The notes: a model not told the origin generated them from the letters alone. A stretch of 64,000 nt of DNA from JAUVKT01 sp036350795 (GCA_036350795.1 JAZBNV010000030.1:6530-70529); one strand, 5' to 3'. Positions 1 to 9,180 are shown, counted from the stretch's first letter. Made by a program: numbers and translations.

Positions 1-450
1 GCAAAAGAAGCACATAATGATAAGCTGCATAATGTTGGCTTTATCCGTACCAGGATCGAACTTATTGAGTCCTTTTTTTCTAAGGGAGAGATTAGCGAAA
101 TATGGATTACTTTCCCCGATCCCCAGATAAAAAAAAGAAGGAATAAAAAAAGACTCACTGCTTCCCGTTTTTTGAATACCTATAATAATTTTCTTGTTAA
201 TGACGGGCTGGTTCACCTCAAAACAGACAGCATTGAACTGTACTCTTATACCAACCGCCTGCTCCTGTATAATAATATTATACCTGAGTTCGCTACAGAT
301 AATCTCTATTCGGGCAGTATTGAGAACGAACTGCTGAATATAAAAACCCACTACGAACTGCTTTTCCTGAAAGAAGGCAAAAATATTACATACACCAGGT
401 TTAAACCCGGCAACAGGGAACTAAAAGAACTGCCTGAAGATGGAAAATAA
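1..450 (+). CDS. trmB: tRNA (guanine-N7-)-methyltransferase TrmB, C-terminal part (5' end outside window)
   Basis: The reading frame is open from the first base and encodes the last 149 residues. TrmB methylates G46 of tRNA using S-adenosylmethionine. The family signature is visible as ITFPDPQIKKRRNKKRL at about residues 43-59, where the Asp of FPDP is the conserved catalytic/SAM-side residue, followed by a helical tail. The protein is cut only by the window edge, with no frameshift. Its stop overlaps the next gene's ATG by 11 bp, so the two are probably co-transcribed and translationally coupled. The family call is firm; the N-terminal SAM domain is not visible. Confidence 0.9.
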   Translation, partial: AKEAHNDKLHNVGFIRTRIELIESFFSKGEISEIWITFPDPQIKKRRNKKRLTASRFLNTYNNFLVNDGLVHLKTDSIELYSYTNRLLLYNNIIPEFATDNLYSGSIENELLNIKTHYELLFLKEGKNITYTRFKPGNRELKELPEDGK

Positions 451-775
451 TGACGGGTTTTTTATAAGGGTATACGAAGTTGCCCGCATGATTCCTTACG
501 GCAGGGTAACATCATACGGCGCAATTGCCAGGTACCTTGGCACTTCGCGTTCGGCAAGGATGGTAGGCTGGGCAATGAATAACTCTCATACCTGCAATAA
601 ATTTGTACCCGCCCACAGGGTTGTAAACCGTAAGGGAATTCTGACCGGGAAATTCCATTTTGGCAATTCAACAACCATGCAGCAGCTGCTCGAAAATGAA
701 GGCGCTGTAATTGAAAATGACAGGATACTTAACTTCGATGATATGTTCTGGGATCCTGTTATGGAACTTGTTTGA
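440..775 (+). CDS. Alkyltransferase-like protein (ATL), MGMT DNA-binding fold without the acceptor cysteine
   Basis: This 111-residue protein is the DNA-binding domain of O6-alkylguanine-DNA alkyltransferases. Visible are the helix-turn-helix segment IPYGRVTSYGAIA (18-30), the arginine finger in SARMVGWAM (Arg40), and the active-site region VPAHRVVN (56-63). In true MGMT/Ogt the motif is PCHRV; here the cysteine is Ala58, so direct dealkylation is not possible. Known ATL proteins bind alkylated bases and hand them to nucleotide excision repair. It overlaps trmB by 11 bp. The family is clear; a role in repair is inferred from ATL proteins elsewhere. Confidence 0.88.
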   Translation: MENNDGFFIRVYEVARMIPYGRVTSYGAIARYLGTSRSARMVGWAMNNSHTCNKFVPAHRVVNRKGILTGKFHFGNSTTMQQLLENEGAVIENDRILNFDDMFWDPVMELV

Positions 776-858
776 TTCCTTGCGGGTATCGAAAAAAATA
801 TCTTATTTTGCTTCTTTATATTTAATTTAAATAAAAACAAGCCATAATTTCTTATAAA

Positions 859-1956
859 ATGTATAGCAAAGATCAAATTCTTGGTGCTTTAGCCAAAGTA
901 ATATATCCCGGTGAAAAGGATATTGTTTCGATGGGCATGGTCGAAAATATCAGTTCAACCAAAGATGGGATAAAGTTTACCCTGAAAACAAAAAAACAAA
1001 AAGACCCGGTAATAAACTCGCTTAAATATGCCTGTGTACAGGCTCTTAAAGATGAGTTCGGACCGGATACCGTTGTTCTTGATATAGAAGTGGATGCTCC
1101 TGCTGCTGGCCCCCGGGCACATAAAAGAAAAAGCGATGTTCTTCCGGGAGTAAAAAATATAATAGCTATAGCTTCAGGCAAGGGAGGTGTAGGTAAATCA
1201 ACTGTAGCCGTAAATACTGCAGTTGCACTTGCCAGGCAGGGATACAGGGTAGGTATGCTCGATGCTGATATCTTTGGCCCCTCAGCTCCAAAAATGTTTG
1301 ACGCCGAGTCTTACCGCCCCCAGGTGAAAACCGAGAACGGAATTGAAAAGGTTGTGCCAATGGAGAAACACGGGGTAAAAGTCCTCTCAGTTGGATTTTT
1401 CGTCGATCCTAATGAAGCTGTTGTATGGAGAGGACCTATGGCTTCAAATTTTCTTAAGCAGATGATTGAACAGGGCGACTGGGGCGAGCTTGACTTTTTA
1501 CTTATAGACCTTCCTCCGGGAACAAGCGATATCCACCTTACGCTGGTACAGGAAGTCGGAGTAACAGGGGCTGTGATTGTAAGCACACCGCAGGATGTTG
1601 CTCTTGCAGATGCCATTAAGGGTATATCAATGTTCAGAACAGAAAAAATAAATGTGCCGGTTATCGGCCTTATTGAAAACATGTCGTGGTTTACCCCGGC
1701 TGAACTGCCTGACAAAAAATACTACATCTTTGGAAAGGAAGGATGCTCAAAGCTGGCAAAGGAAAAGAATATACCGCTGCTGGGGCAGATACCCATTGAG
1801 CAGAGCCTCTGCGAAAGCGGCGACAGCGGCATACCGGTAGCACTTGGAGAATCTGCAAGCGCAGAAGCTTTTGCTAAGCTTGCAAAGAGTATAGCCGAAA
1901 AAACTGATGAGAGGAATAAAAACCTTGAACCAACAAAGAAAGTAATAGTAAACTAA
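859..1956 (+). CDS. mrp: Mrp/ApbC (NBP35-type) P-loop ATPase, Fe-S cluster carrier
   Basis: The 365-residue protein has an N-terminal MIP18/DUF59 domain (about 1-85) followed by a P-loop domain. The deviant Walker A GKGGVGKST spans residues 107-115, and LLIDLPPGTSD is the Walker B/switch II region. Such proteins carry Fe-S clusters to apo-proteins in the cytoplasm. The CxxC pair usually found after the IENMS segment is absent: the sequence reads SWFTPAELPDKKYY. From memory, this is common in Bacteroidota Mrp. A nfu-type scaffold gene follows 13 bp downstream, supporting a joint role in Fe-S assembly. A weak promoter (CTTG, 20 bp, TTATTTTG) lies at 779-810. Confidence 0.92.
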   Translation: MYSKDQILGALAKVIYPGEKDIVSMGMVENISSTKDGIKFTLKTKKQKDPVINSLKYACVQALKDEFGPDTVVLDIEVDAPAAGPRAHKRKSDVLPGVKNIIAIASGKGGVGKSTVAVNTAVALARQGYRVGMLDADIFGPSAPKMFDAESYRPQVKTENGIEKVVPMEKHGVKVLSVGFFVDPNEAVVWRGPMASNFLKQMIEQGDWGELDFLLIDLPPGTSDIHLTLVQEVGVTGAVIVSTPQDVALADAIKGISMFRTEKINVPVIGLIENMSWFTPAELPDKKYYIFGKEGCSKLAKEKNIPLLGQIPIEQSLCESGDSGIPVALGESASAEAFAKLAKSIAEKTDERNKNLEPTKKVIVN

Positions 1957-1969
1957 TATCAATCTTTAT

Positions 1970-2215
1970 ATGGAAACTGCTGAAAAAGAAAGACTTCTGA
2001 GCAAGATACAGGCTACCCTCGATAAGGTAAGACCTTACCTGCAGTCGGACGGCGGCGACATTGAACTAGTTGATGTTACCAGCGATTTTAAGGTTGAAGT
2101 AAGGCTTACAGGAGCCTGTTCGGGATGCCCTTTTAGCATGCAGACACTGAAAGCCGGTGTTGAACAGGCCCTGATAAAGGAAGTCCCTGAAATAGTAGAA
2201 GTAGTTGCAGTATAA
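1970..2215 (+). CDS. NifU-like Fe-S scaffold protein (Nfu domain only)
   Basis: This 81-residue protein consists of a single NifU C-terminal (Nfu) domain. The signature runs from VRPYLQSDGGDIELV to the metal-binding GACSGCP, with Cys50 and Cys53 as the CxxC cluster ligands. Two such domains bind one 4Fe-4S cluster at a dimer interface and pass it on. It follows mrp with a short gap, so the pair is probably one transcript. The length matches free-standing Nfu proteins in the phylum, with no A-type domain as in NfuA. Confidence 0.92.
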   Translation: METAEKERLLSKIQATLDKVRPYLQSDGGDIELVDVTSDFKVEVRLTGACSGCPFSMQTLKAGVEQALIKEVPEIVEVVAV

Positions 2216-2295
2216 CTTAAGATTTTACTTACTTTTAGTACCAGAAATATACTATTTGTCAGCAAAGTCTGTTAGTAGTATAAACTGCTTTTAAT

Positions 2296-4944
2296 TTGGT
2301 ATTATTCAGGAAATCATATCCGGGATTTTGCTTGCTTATTTTTTTTGTAAGCCTATCCTCCTGCTCGGTTGAAAAAAACACCAACCTGAGCCGCTTTTAT
2401 CATAATCTTACCTCGCACTATAATATCTACTTTAACGGCAAAGAAAGCTACATGAAAGGAATGGAGCGTATCTCTGCCTCAAATACCGACGACTACACAG
2501 TTATAATGCCCCTGTTTGAGTTCAGTAACCCCGATGCCATAAGATCTGCATCATCAGATATGGACAGGGCAATGCAAAAAGCATCAAAGGTTATCAGTCT
2601 GCACTCCATGACAGCCAAACCCGAAAAAAAGGCTAATAAAAGTCTTAGTGAGAGGGAAAAAGAACTATATGATAAGAATGACTATAACAACTGGGTTGAC
2701 GATAGTTACCTTCTCCTTGGGAAGGCCCAGTTTATGAAGCACGATTTTGAGAATGCCAGGGTAACCTTTCTTCATAATATCCGCGAATCTGACAGCAGGC
2801 TTATACGGATTGAATCCCAGGTCTGGCTGGCAAGGTCTGTTGCCGCGCTAAATAACTATATAGAAGCCCTGCGTCTGCTTACAGAAATCGAGAACCAGGA
2901 AATGCCTGACTTGCTGAGGGCTGAATTATTACTGAGCAGGGCCGATATATACATCAAGGAAGAAAGATATGATGAGGCAACTTTCCCTCTTGATCAGGCC
3001 TTGGAACTGATGAAAGGGAACAGTCCGAAAAACAGGTACACCTATATACTTGCCAGGCTCTACGAAGAAACCGGCAACTCTGTTAAGGCCGGCAGTACAT
3101 ACAGGGAGGTGCTGAAACTGAGTCCTCCCTACGAACTGGAATTTAATGCCCGCATTAACCAGGCAGGTGTATTTGATGTTGAAAGCGGAGACATTAATGA
3201 AATAGAAAAAGAACTTAAAAGACTTCTGAAGGACATAAAGAACAGGGAGTACCAGGACCAGATTTATTATGCGCTTGGAAATCTTGCAATGAGAGAAGGC
3301 AATGTTGACAAGGCTATTGAATATATACAACTCTCTGCTGCTGTAAGCTCAAGCAACATGAATCAGAAAGGCCGGTCCTACCTTATGCTGGCCGAACATT
3401 TCTTTGGAGAAAAAGAATACCTTAAATCACAGGTCTATTACGATAGTACGGTAAGCTTTCTCGAAAGCAGCTACCCGGGATATAAGGAGATAAACGAAAC
3501 AGCTCTCGACCTGAAATCCCTCGCCGAAAACCTTAATACCATAGAACACCAGGACAGCCTCCGCTATGTTGCTTCGCTGCCCGAAGCACAGCAGCAGGCG
3601 CTGATCAATGGTATTATCAGAAAATTAGAGGAGCAGGAGAGACTTGCAGAGGCTGATATGGACGACAGGTACAACATGGGCCAGTTTTACGAAAACCAGC
3701 GCAGGTTCAGGGATAATGTCGATCAGAGTGGCAAATGGTATTTCTATAACCAGGCAGCCCTCACCTTCGGGCGAACCGAATTCAGGAATCGCTGGGGACA
3801 AAGAAAACTTGAAGATAACTGGAGAAGAAGAAATAAGGCCAGGATTAACGGCATAAATCTTACTGAGGAAGGAGAACTGATGCAGGCAGACTCGGTACCC
3901 GTACTTCTGGACAAAAAATCGCCTGAATATTATTTAAAAGACCTCCCGCTTAATGATTCATTGCTGGCTGTCTCGGATGAGAGAATTGCAGCTTCACTTT
4001 TCAATGCGGGCAGAATATTCGATGAGAAATTCAACAACAGGGAGAAATCAAATGAACTCTATAATGAATTGATAAGCAGGTACCCTGATAATATCCTTGT
4101 TGCACAGGCACTGTTCAATCTTTATAATCTTAATAAGAACTCAGAACCAGCCCTTGCAGAACGGAATAAAGAACTTCTTTTAACCAGCTTTCCTGATTCC
4201 GAGTTTGCGAAGATAGTTGCCAACCCTGACTATTATACTGTACTGCAACAGGAAAAAGTAGCCGAGGAAAAGCTTTACGATCGTGCATATAACAGCTGGC
4301 TTAATGAGAACCATAGCAGTGCTGTGGAGCTATGTGAAGAAGGTATGGCAAAATATCCCGACGGCGAATGGATTTCGAAGTTTCACCTGCTCAGAGCCTA
4401 TAGTATGGCCCGCCTGGTTGATGAACGAACACTGAAAGAGGAACTGCAGCTTATCGTTAAGCTTTTCCCCGCCACCGAAGAAGCAGCCAGAGCCTCTGAA
4501 CTTATTGCCCACATAAACAGCGAAATACCTGAACTGAAAGTGGAAGAAGAAAAAGAAATAGCTGAAGAAATATACAGTACAGAACTAAGTGGCCCTCATT
4601 ACTTCGTGGTAATAATTAAGAACAATAAACTGGATGTAAACAGGCTTACCTTTGATGTGATAAATTTCAATATCGACACATATACAGACAAAAACTACAG
4701 CACCAGGGGCGAGCTTGTTAATGATGAATACATTATGATAAGTGTAAGAACCCTTGAAGATGAATTTGTTGCTGCAGAATATTACAATAATTTCGATTAT
4801 TCAGGCATTCTTAAGAACACGGGGTCGGCCGAAATAATGATATTTACAATCACCGAAGCTAACATGGAAACATTCCTGAAGGATAAGGATCCTGACAGGT
4901 ATAATTTCTTCTTTGAGAATCACTACCTTAATCCGGAAGAATAA
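2296..4944 (+). CDS. porW: PorW/SprE, TPR lipoprotein of the type IX secretion system
   Basis: The 882-residue protein starts at TTG: an in-frame TAA at 2281 leaves no upstream ATG, and the next ATG would remove the signal peptide. The lipoprotein signal ends in LSSC with Cys23 as the acylated residue. It is followed by NLSRFYHNLTSHYNIYFNG, which matches the start of the SprE/PorW family. Several TPR-like helical repeats fill about 170-440 and 540-720. PorW is an outer-membrane lipoprotein required for T9SS secretion in Porphyromonas and gliding (SprE) in Flavobacterium. The gene sits 9 bp before porX. The family call is confident; its exact molecular role is not settled in the literature I know. 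Confidence 0.87.
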   Translation: MVLFRKSYPGFCLLIFFVSLSSCSVEKNTNLSRFYHNLTSHYNIYFNGKESYMKGMERISASNTDDYTVIMPLFEFSNPDAIRSASSDMDRAMQKASKVISLHSMTAKPEKKANKSLSEREKELYDKNDYNNWVDDSYLLLGKAQFMKHDFENARVTFLHNIRESDSRLIRIESQVWLARSVAALNNYIEALRLLTEIENQEMPDLLRAELLLSRADIYIKEERYDEATFPLDQALELMKGNSPKNRYTYILARLYEETGNSVKAGSTYREVLKLSPPYELEFNARINQAGVFDVESGDINEIEKELKRLLKDIKNREYQDQIYYALGNLAMREGNVDKAIEYIQLSAAVSSSNMNQKGRSYLMLAEHFFGEKEYLKSQVYYDSTVSFLESSYPGYKEINETALDLKSLAENLNTIEHQDSLRYVASLPEAQQQALINGIIRKLEEQERLAEADMDDRYNMGQFYENQRRFRDNVDQSGKWYFYNQAALTFGRTEFRNRWGQRKLEDNWRRRNKARINGINLTEEGELMQADSVPVLLDKKSPEYYLKDLPLNDSLLAVSDERIAASLFNAGRIFDEKFNNREKSNELYNELISRYPDNILVAQALFNLYNLNKNSEPALAERNKELLLTSFPDSEFAKIVANPDYYTVLQQEKVAEEKLYDRAYNSWLNENHSSAVELCEEGMAKYPDGEWISKFHLLRAYSMARLVDERTLKEELQLIVKLFPATEEAARASELIAHINSEIPELKVEEEKEIAEEIYSTELSGPHYFVVIIKNNKLDVNRLTFDVINFNIDTYTDKNYSTRGELVNDEYIMISVRTLEDEFVAAEYYNNFDYSGILKNTGSAEIMIFTITEANMETFLKDKDPDRYNFFFENHYLNPEE

Positions 4945-4953
4945 GACCCCTAA

Positions 4954-6510
4954 ATGAGCAAGATAAAAATACTCTGGACCGATGATGAAATTGAGGTGCT
5001 CAGGCCTCATATAATATTTCTTGGCGAAAAGGGATATGATGTACATACCTGTTCAAACGGCAACGATACAATTGATCTGGTTAGTGCCAACAATTACGAC
5101 ATTATTTTTCTTGATGAAAATATGCCCGGCCTTAGTGGTATTGACACCCTGAGGGAAATAAAAAAACTTAAGCCTTCAATACCCGTGGTAATGATTACCA
5201 AAAGCGAGGCAGAAGATATAATGGATGTAGCAATTGGGTCGGAGATAGCTGATTTCCTGATTAAGCCGGTAAAGCCGAGCCAGATATTGCTTAGCCTTAA
5301 GAAGAATATTGAAAGTTCCAGGCTGGTAACAGAAACAACTACCGTCGATTACCAGTCGGAGTTTGGTAAAATCAGGTCGCTTATAAGCATGGCCGGCAAT
5401 TACAGCGATTGGATTGATATTTACAGGAACATGGTTTACTGGGAGACAAGGCTGGATAGCGCCAACGATAAAAACCTTGAAGAGATATTCCATATGCAAC
5501 AGCAGGAAGCCAATAGTGAGTTTGCCCGTTTTGTTGCAAATTCTTACCTGGAATGGCTTTCGCCCGGATGCAAAGACAAACCCTTATTCAGTAACCGGCT
5601 GATGGAAAAGAAAGTCTTTCCACTCCTTGAGGCTAAATCTTCTGTTCTGTTTATCCTTATTGATAATCTGAGGTATGACCAGTGGAAGATTATCGCTTCA
5701 GAGCTTAACGAACATGTAAATATCAGCAGCGAAGATCTGTACTTCTCAATATTGCCTACTGCAACCCAGTATTCAAGAAATGCAATCTTTGCAGGGCTGA
5801 TGCCGGCCGAAATAGAAAAAATGATGCCTCAGTACTGGGTAAATGACGACGAGGATAAAGGTAAAAATCTCTACGAAGACAAATTGCTTGAAGCTAACCT
5901 GAAGAGAAACCGGCTTGACTGCAGGTGGGAATATTATAAAGCAGGTTCCAACACCGAGGGAAAGAAGATAAACGATAAAATCAACAGCATCCTTAAAAAT
6001 GATCTTACTGTACTTGTATATAATTTTATCGATATGCTTTCGCACGCAAGAACAGAAATCGGACTGATAAGGGATCTTGCCGATAATGAATCTGCCTACA
6101 GGTCTGTTACCAGGTCGTGGTTCAGGCATTCACCGCTTTTCGAACTTATTAAAATGCTCAGGGGACAGAATATCAGGATAATACTTACAAGCGATCACGG
6201 AACAATAAAGGTAAGCAACCCGCTCAAGGTAATCGGCGACAGGCATTCTTCAACCAATATCAGGTATAAGCTGGGGCGTAACCTCGACTACCCTGAAAAC
6301 AGGGTCTTCGAAATAAAAGATCCTGCCCGGGCTCAACTGCCAATGACCAATATATCATCCAGGTATATATTCGCAAAAGCTTACGATTACCTGGTATATC
6401 CGAAAAACTATAATCATTTTGCCAACTACTACAGGAATACCTTCCAGCACGGCGGAATATCATTAAACGAAATGATAATACCGGTAATAAGCATGGAACC
6501 CCTTTCCTGA
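4954..6510 (+). CDS. porX: PorX, T9SS response regulator with PglZ (alkaline-phosphatase-fold) output domain
   Basis: The 518-residue protein begins with a receiver domain (1-120): acidic pair Asp10/Asp11, phospho-acceptor Asp54, Thr82 and Lys104 (IKP). The rest is a PglZ domain of the alkaline-phosphatase superfamily. Metal-site motifs are ILIDNLRYD (Asp237), PTATQYSRNA (Thr271, the expected nucleophile), SDHGT and HGGIS near the C terminus. PorX is the response regulator partner of kinase PorY. It acts with sigma factor SigP to drive T9SS genes, and its PglZ domain cleaves oligonucleotides. All key residues are intact. It follows porW by 9 bp; no porY is present in the window. Confidence 0.93.
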   Translation: MSKIKILWTDDEIEVLRPHIIFLGEKGYDVHTCSNGNDTIDLVSANNYDIIFLDENMPGLSGIDTLREIKKLKPSIPVVMITKSEAEDIMDVAIGSEIADFLIKPVKPSQILLSLKKNIESSRLVTETTTVDYQSEFGKIRSLISMAGNYSDWIDIYRNMVYWETRLDSANDKNLEEIFHMQQQEANSEFARFVANSYLEWLSPGCKDKPLFSNRLMEKKVFPLLEAKSSVLFILIDNLRYDQWKIIASELNEHVNISSEDLYFSILPTATQYSRNAIFAGLMPAEIEKMMPQYWVNDDEDKGKNLYEDKLLEANLKRNRLDCRWEYYKAGSNTEGKKINDKINSILKNDLTVLVYNFIDMLSHARTEIGLIRDLADNESAYRSVTRSWFRHSPLFELIKMLRGQNIRIILTSDHGTIKVSNPLKVIGDRHSSTNIRYKLGRNLDYPENRVFEIKDPARAQLPMTNISSRYIFAKAYDYLVYPKNYNHFANYYRNTFQHGGISLNEMIIPVISMEPLS

Positions 6511-6517
6511 AAATTAC

Positions 6518-6525
6518 TATTTTTG
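6518..6525 (+). promoter_or_regulatory. Putative -7 element upstream of tsaE
   Basis: TATTTTTG fits TAnnTTTG and lies 33 bp before the GTG start of tsaE, in the short gap after porX. No clear TTTG is seen at the usual upstream distance, so this may be an internal operon promoter or chance. Confidence 0.4.
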
Positions 6526-6558
6526 CATGCTGTAAATCAACAGTATAAAAAAGTGTAA

Positions 6559-6969
6559 GTGAAAATACGTTTAAAAGATATTGACTCTGTACAAAAACTT
6601 GCCGCTAAGTTCCTTTCTGCCACAGCTTACAAAAAAGTTATTGCATTTTATGGCTCTATGGGTGCCGGTAAAACAACCTTTATAAAAGCCCTGTGCGAAG
6701 AACTTAATACAATTGATGTTGCAACGAGCCCTACCTTTACTATTGTAAATGAATATCTTACCGAATCAGGCGAGGATGTTTTCCATTTTGATTTTTACAG
6801 GATTAACGCCGTGACTGAAGCCCTTGATTTTGGCTTTGAAGAGTACCTCGAATCAGGGAGTTACTGCTTTATTGAATGGCCTGAAAAGATTGAATCGCTA
6901 CTTCCGGAAGACACTCTTAAGGTGTATATTGAGGTAAACGAAGACCAGTCCAGGACGCTGACATTTTAG
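6559..6969 (+). CDS. tsaE: TsaE, ATPase of the tRNA t6A threonylcarbamoylation complex
   Basis: The 136-residue protein starts with GTG. It carries the P-loop GSMGAGKT at residues 32-39, the SPTFTIVNEY segment and FHFDFYRI, all typical of TsaE (YjeE). It works with TsaB and TsaD in forming N6-threonylcarbamoyladenosine at A37 of ANN-decoding tRNAs. The length matches the family. It lies between porX and ald in the same direction. From memory, the porX-tsaE-ald order recurs in Bacteroidota, so the position is probably not functional coupling to secretion. Confidence 0.93.
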   Translation: MKIRLKDIDSVQKLAAKFLSATAYKKVIAFYGSMGAGKTTFIKALCEELNTIDVATSPTFTIVNEYLTESGEDVFHFDFYRINAVTEALDFGFEEYLESGSYCFIEWPEKIESLLPEDTLKVYIEVNEDQSRTLTF

Positions 6970-6985
6970 AAGCCTTTTTACCGAT

Positions 6986-7017
6986 CTTGGCATACGTTGT
7001 TAAAATTTTTACCTTTG
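6986..7017 (+). promoter_or_regulatory. Bacteroidota-type promoter of ald
   Basis: CTTG (6986-6989), a 20 bp spacer and TACCTTTG (7010-7017) match the TTTG/TAnnTTTG housekeeping promoter. The predicted transcript start near 7022 gives a leader of about 20 nt before the ald ATG. Confidence 0.65.
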
Positions 7018-7042
7018 GTTGTAATATTAACCCTATCCAGAT

Positions 7043-8263
7043 ATGAAGGAGCAGGAAAACAAAGACAATCACCATCTTTCCAATGCAGCTCTTATGCCCA
7101 GGGAAGAACTTCTTGAAACAGGAAGAAAGAGAAAGAAGATTACAATAGGAATACCCTGCAACAGTGACCTTGCCGAAAAGCGTGTTTCGCTTACCCCCGA
7201 AGCCGTTAACATACTTGTAGAAGGAGGCAACGAAGTATATATACAGGAAGGATCAGGCCTTGGTGCAAACTACAGCGATAAGGATTATAGCGAAAACGGG
7301 GCTGTAATTACGAAAACAGCCGACGAGGTGCTGAAGTGCGACCTGGTTATAAAGGTTTCTCCCTTTACCCTTGAAGAGGTTAATAAAATGAAAGGAAGGC
7401 AGGTAGTAATGTCCTACCTCAAGGTGCTGAAACATAAAGAAGATGTGCTAAGGGCACTGATTCGTAAAAATATTACAGCTATAGCATTTGAAAAAATAAA
7501 AGACCAGCACGGTAAATCTCCGGTTGTTGAGTCGATGAGCGAAATTAATGGTATAAGCTCCATACTTATTGCATCAGAATATCTCAGCAACCAGCATGGA
7601 GGCAAAGGAGTATTAATTGGAGGGATAGCCGGTGTTACACCAACCGAAGTACTTATAATAGGAGGTGGAACTGCCGGCGAATTTGCGGCCCGGGCTGCAA
7701 TTGGACTGGGATCGGTTGTTAAGGTATTTGATAACTCCCTTCATACCCTGAGAAAATTCCAGGAATCAGTTGGCCAGAGACTGCAGACTTCGGTATACCA
7801 TACACAGGTATTAAAAAAAGCCCTCAAATCTGCCGATGTGCTTATCGGGGCTATTGAAATTGAAGACCTGAGGCCATGGTACCAGATAACTGAAGACATG
7901 ATTAAATACATGAAAAAGGGATCTGTGGTGATCGATCTGAGTATTGACAGGGGAGGATGCATTGAAACAATAGAATGCCGCGAACTCGAAGACCCTGTTT
8001 TCGAGAAGCATGGGGTAATTCATTTTTCGGCCTGGAACCTGCCATCAAGATTCGCCAGAACTGCTTCAATTTCATTTTCCAATGTTTTTACACCTATGAT
8101 CCAGGAAATGGCAGACGCCGGAGGCATTGATAAAATGATGAAAACATCACAGGGACTCAGCCAGGGTGTTTATGTTTATAAGGGAATACTGACCAACGAA
8201 ACGCTGGGCCAGAAGTTTGGAATTCTCTCCAAAGATATCAACCTTCTCCTGGCTGCATTCTAA
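7043..8263 (+). CDS. ald: Alanine dehydrogenase (alanine dehydrogenase/PNT family)
   Basis: This 406-residue NAD-dependent enzyme interconverts L-alanine with pyruvate and ammonia. The N-terminal alanine dehydrogenase/PNT domain shows IGIPCNSDLAEKRVSLTP (35-52). The Rossmann NAD-binding motif is VLIIGGGTAGEFAA (203-216). Compared with the roughly 370-residue bacterial enzyme it has about 33 extra polar residues at the N terminus before the conserved IGIP strand. The predicted start fits its promoter, so the extension is probably real. Alternative: a transhydrogenase alpha-like subunit, but no beta partner is present. Confidence 0.85.
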   Translation: MKEQENKDNHHLSNAALMPREELLETGRKRKKITIGIPCNSDLAEKRVSLTPEAVNILVEGGNEVYIQEGSGLGANYSDKDYSENGAVITKTADEVLKCDLVIKVSPFTLEEVNKMKGRQVVMSYLKVLKHKEDVLRALIRKNITAIAFEKIKDQHGKSPVVESMSEINGISSILIASEYLSNQHGGKGVLIGGIAGVTPTEVLIIGGGTAGEFAARAAIGLGSVVKVFDNSLHTLRKFQESVGQRLQTSVYHTQVLKKALKSADVLIGAIEIEDLRPWYQITEDMIKYMKKGSVVIDLSIDRGGCIETIECRELEDPVFEKHGVIHFSAWNLPSRFARTASISFSNVFTPMIQEMADAGGIDKMMKTSQGLSQGVYVYKGILTNETLGQKFGILSKDINLLLAAF

Positions 8264-9180
8264 GTAGCGCTGATTGCAAGCACTGAACTGATGGAATCGA
8301 CCCTGAAGAAATATTCAGCTCCCAGGCACAGAGCCCTGTTATCAGCTGTATGACCTGCAGGAAATTTTAGTGCTACAGGGTATTTTTGCCCGGCAACAAG
8401 GTTCATAATAATATCTTCCAGGCTGTAAGCAAAATCATCATCCCCCTCCCTTGCAGGTGAAAAATCTCCAATTACCAGTCCCCTTATCCTGTTAAAAATA
8501 CCTGCCAGCCTCAGGCTGTGCAACATCCTGTCTACCCGGTAAAGATACTCTCCTGTTTCTTCAATAAACAGTATCTTACCATCAAGATAGCCTGCAAGCT
8601 CATTAGCCGGAACAGAACAGAGCATAGAAAGGTTGCCCCCCGCCAGTATTCCCTTACACTCGCCCTGCACCAGGCTTTCACTATCCCATTGACAGGAAGA
8701 ACGACCATCAAAAAGCAGGGCCTTCAGAGTTAGCAGCGAAGAGCCAGACTCACCGGCTTGCCCAAAGTTCAGCAACATTTCACCATGTACAACCGGTATT
8801 CCTGTATTTAAACCTGTGTAATAATGAAGTATGCTGATGTCGCTGTAACCAATAAGCCACTTTGGATATGCAATAAGATTACCGAAAGATACCCGGTCTA
8901 TAATCCTCGACAGGCCATAGCCTCCCCTGGCAAAAAATACAGCCTTAACAGAAGCATCATCAAGTGCAAACTGCAGATCTGTAAGCCTCTCTTCATCGGT
9001 CCCGGCAAAGCTGCCATCACGCTTATACAAAGAGCTGCCTTCAACAGGTTCCAGTCCCCACGATTTCAATATATTAAGTCCTTCCATGGTTTTAGCACGG
9101 TCTACTGCCCCCGAAGGGGCAACAACAGCCACTTTATCACCTTTCTTCAGAAATGGAGGCATAGCTATAATTTCTTTCAT
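8260..9180 (-). CDS. LD-carboxypeptidase (peptidase S66, LdcA/MccF family)
   Basis: The 306-residue protein trims the L,D-bond of murein tetrapeptides during peptidoglycan recycling; relatives cleave microcin C. The start at 9180 is chosen because a purine-rich AGAGAG precedes it and the family normally begins with a short lead-in to PPFLKKGDKVAVVAPSG. A longer frame would run into the metG promoter region. The catalytic triad is visible: Ser113 in GYSDIS, Glu207/208 in FIEETGE and His277 in AGHTADN. It overlaps the end of ald by 4 bp tail to tail and diverges from metG. Confidence 0.88.
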   Translation of the reverse strand: MKEIIAMPPFLKKGDKVAVVAPSGAVDRAKTMEGLNILKSWGLEPVEGSSLYKRDGSFAGTDEERLTDLQFALDDASVKAVFFARGGYGLSRIIDRVSFGNLIAYPKWLIGYSDISILHYYTGLNTGIPVVHGEMLLNFGQAGESGSSLLTLKALLFDGRSSCQWDSESLVQGECKGILAGGNLSMLCSVPANELAGYLDGKILFIEETGEYLYRVDRMLHSLRLAGIFNRIRGLVIGDFSPAREGDDDFAYSLEDIIMNLVAGQKYPVALKFPAGHTADNRALCLGAEYFFRVDSISSVLAISAT

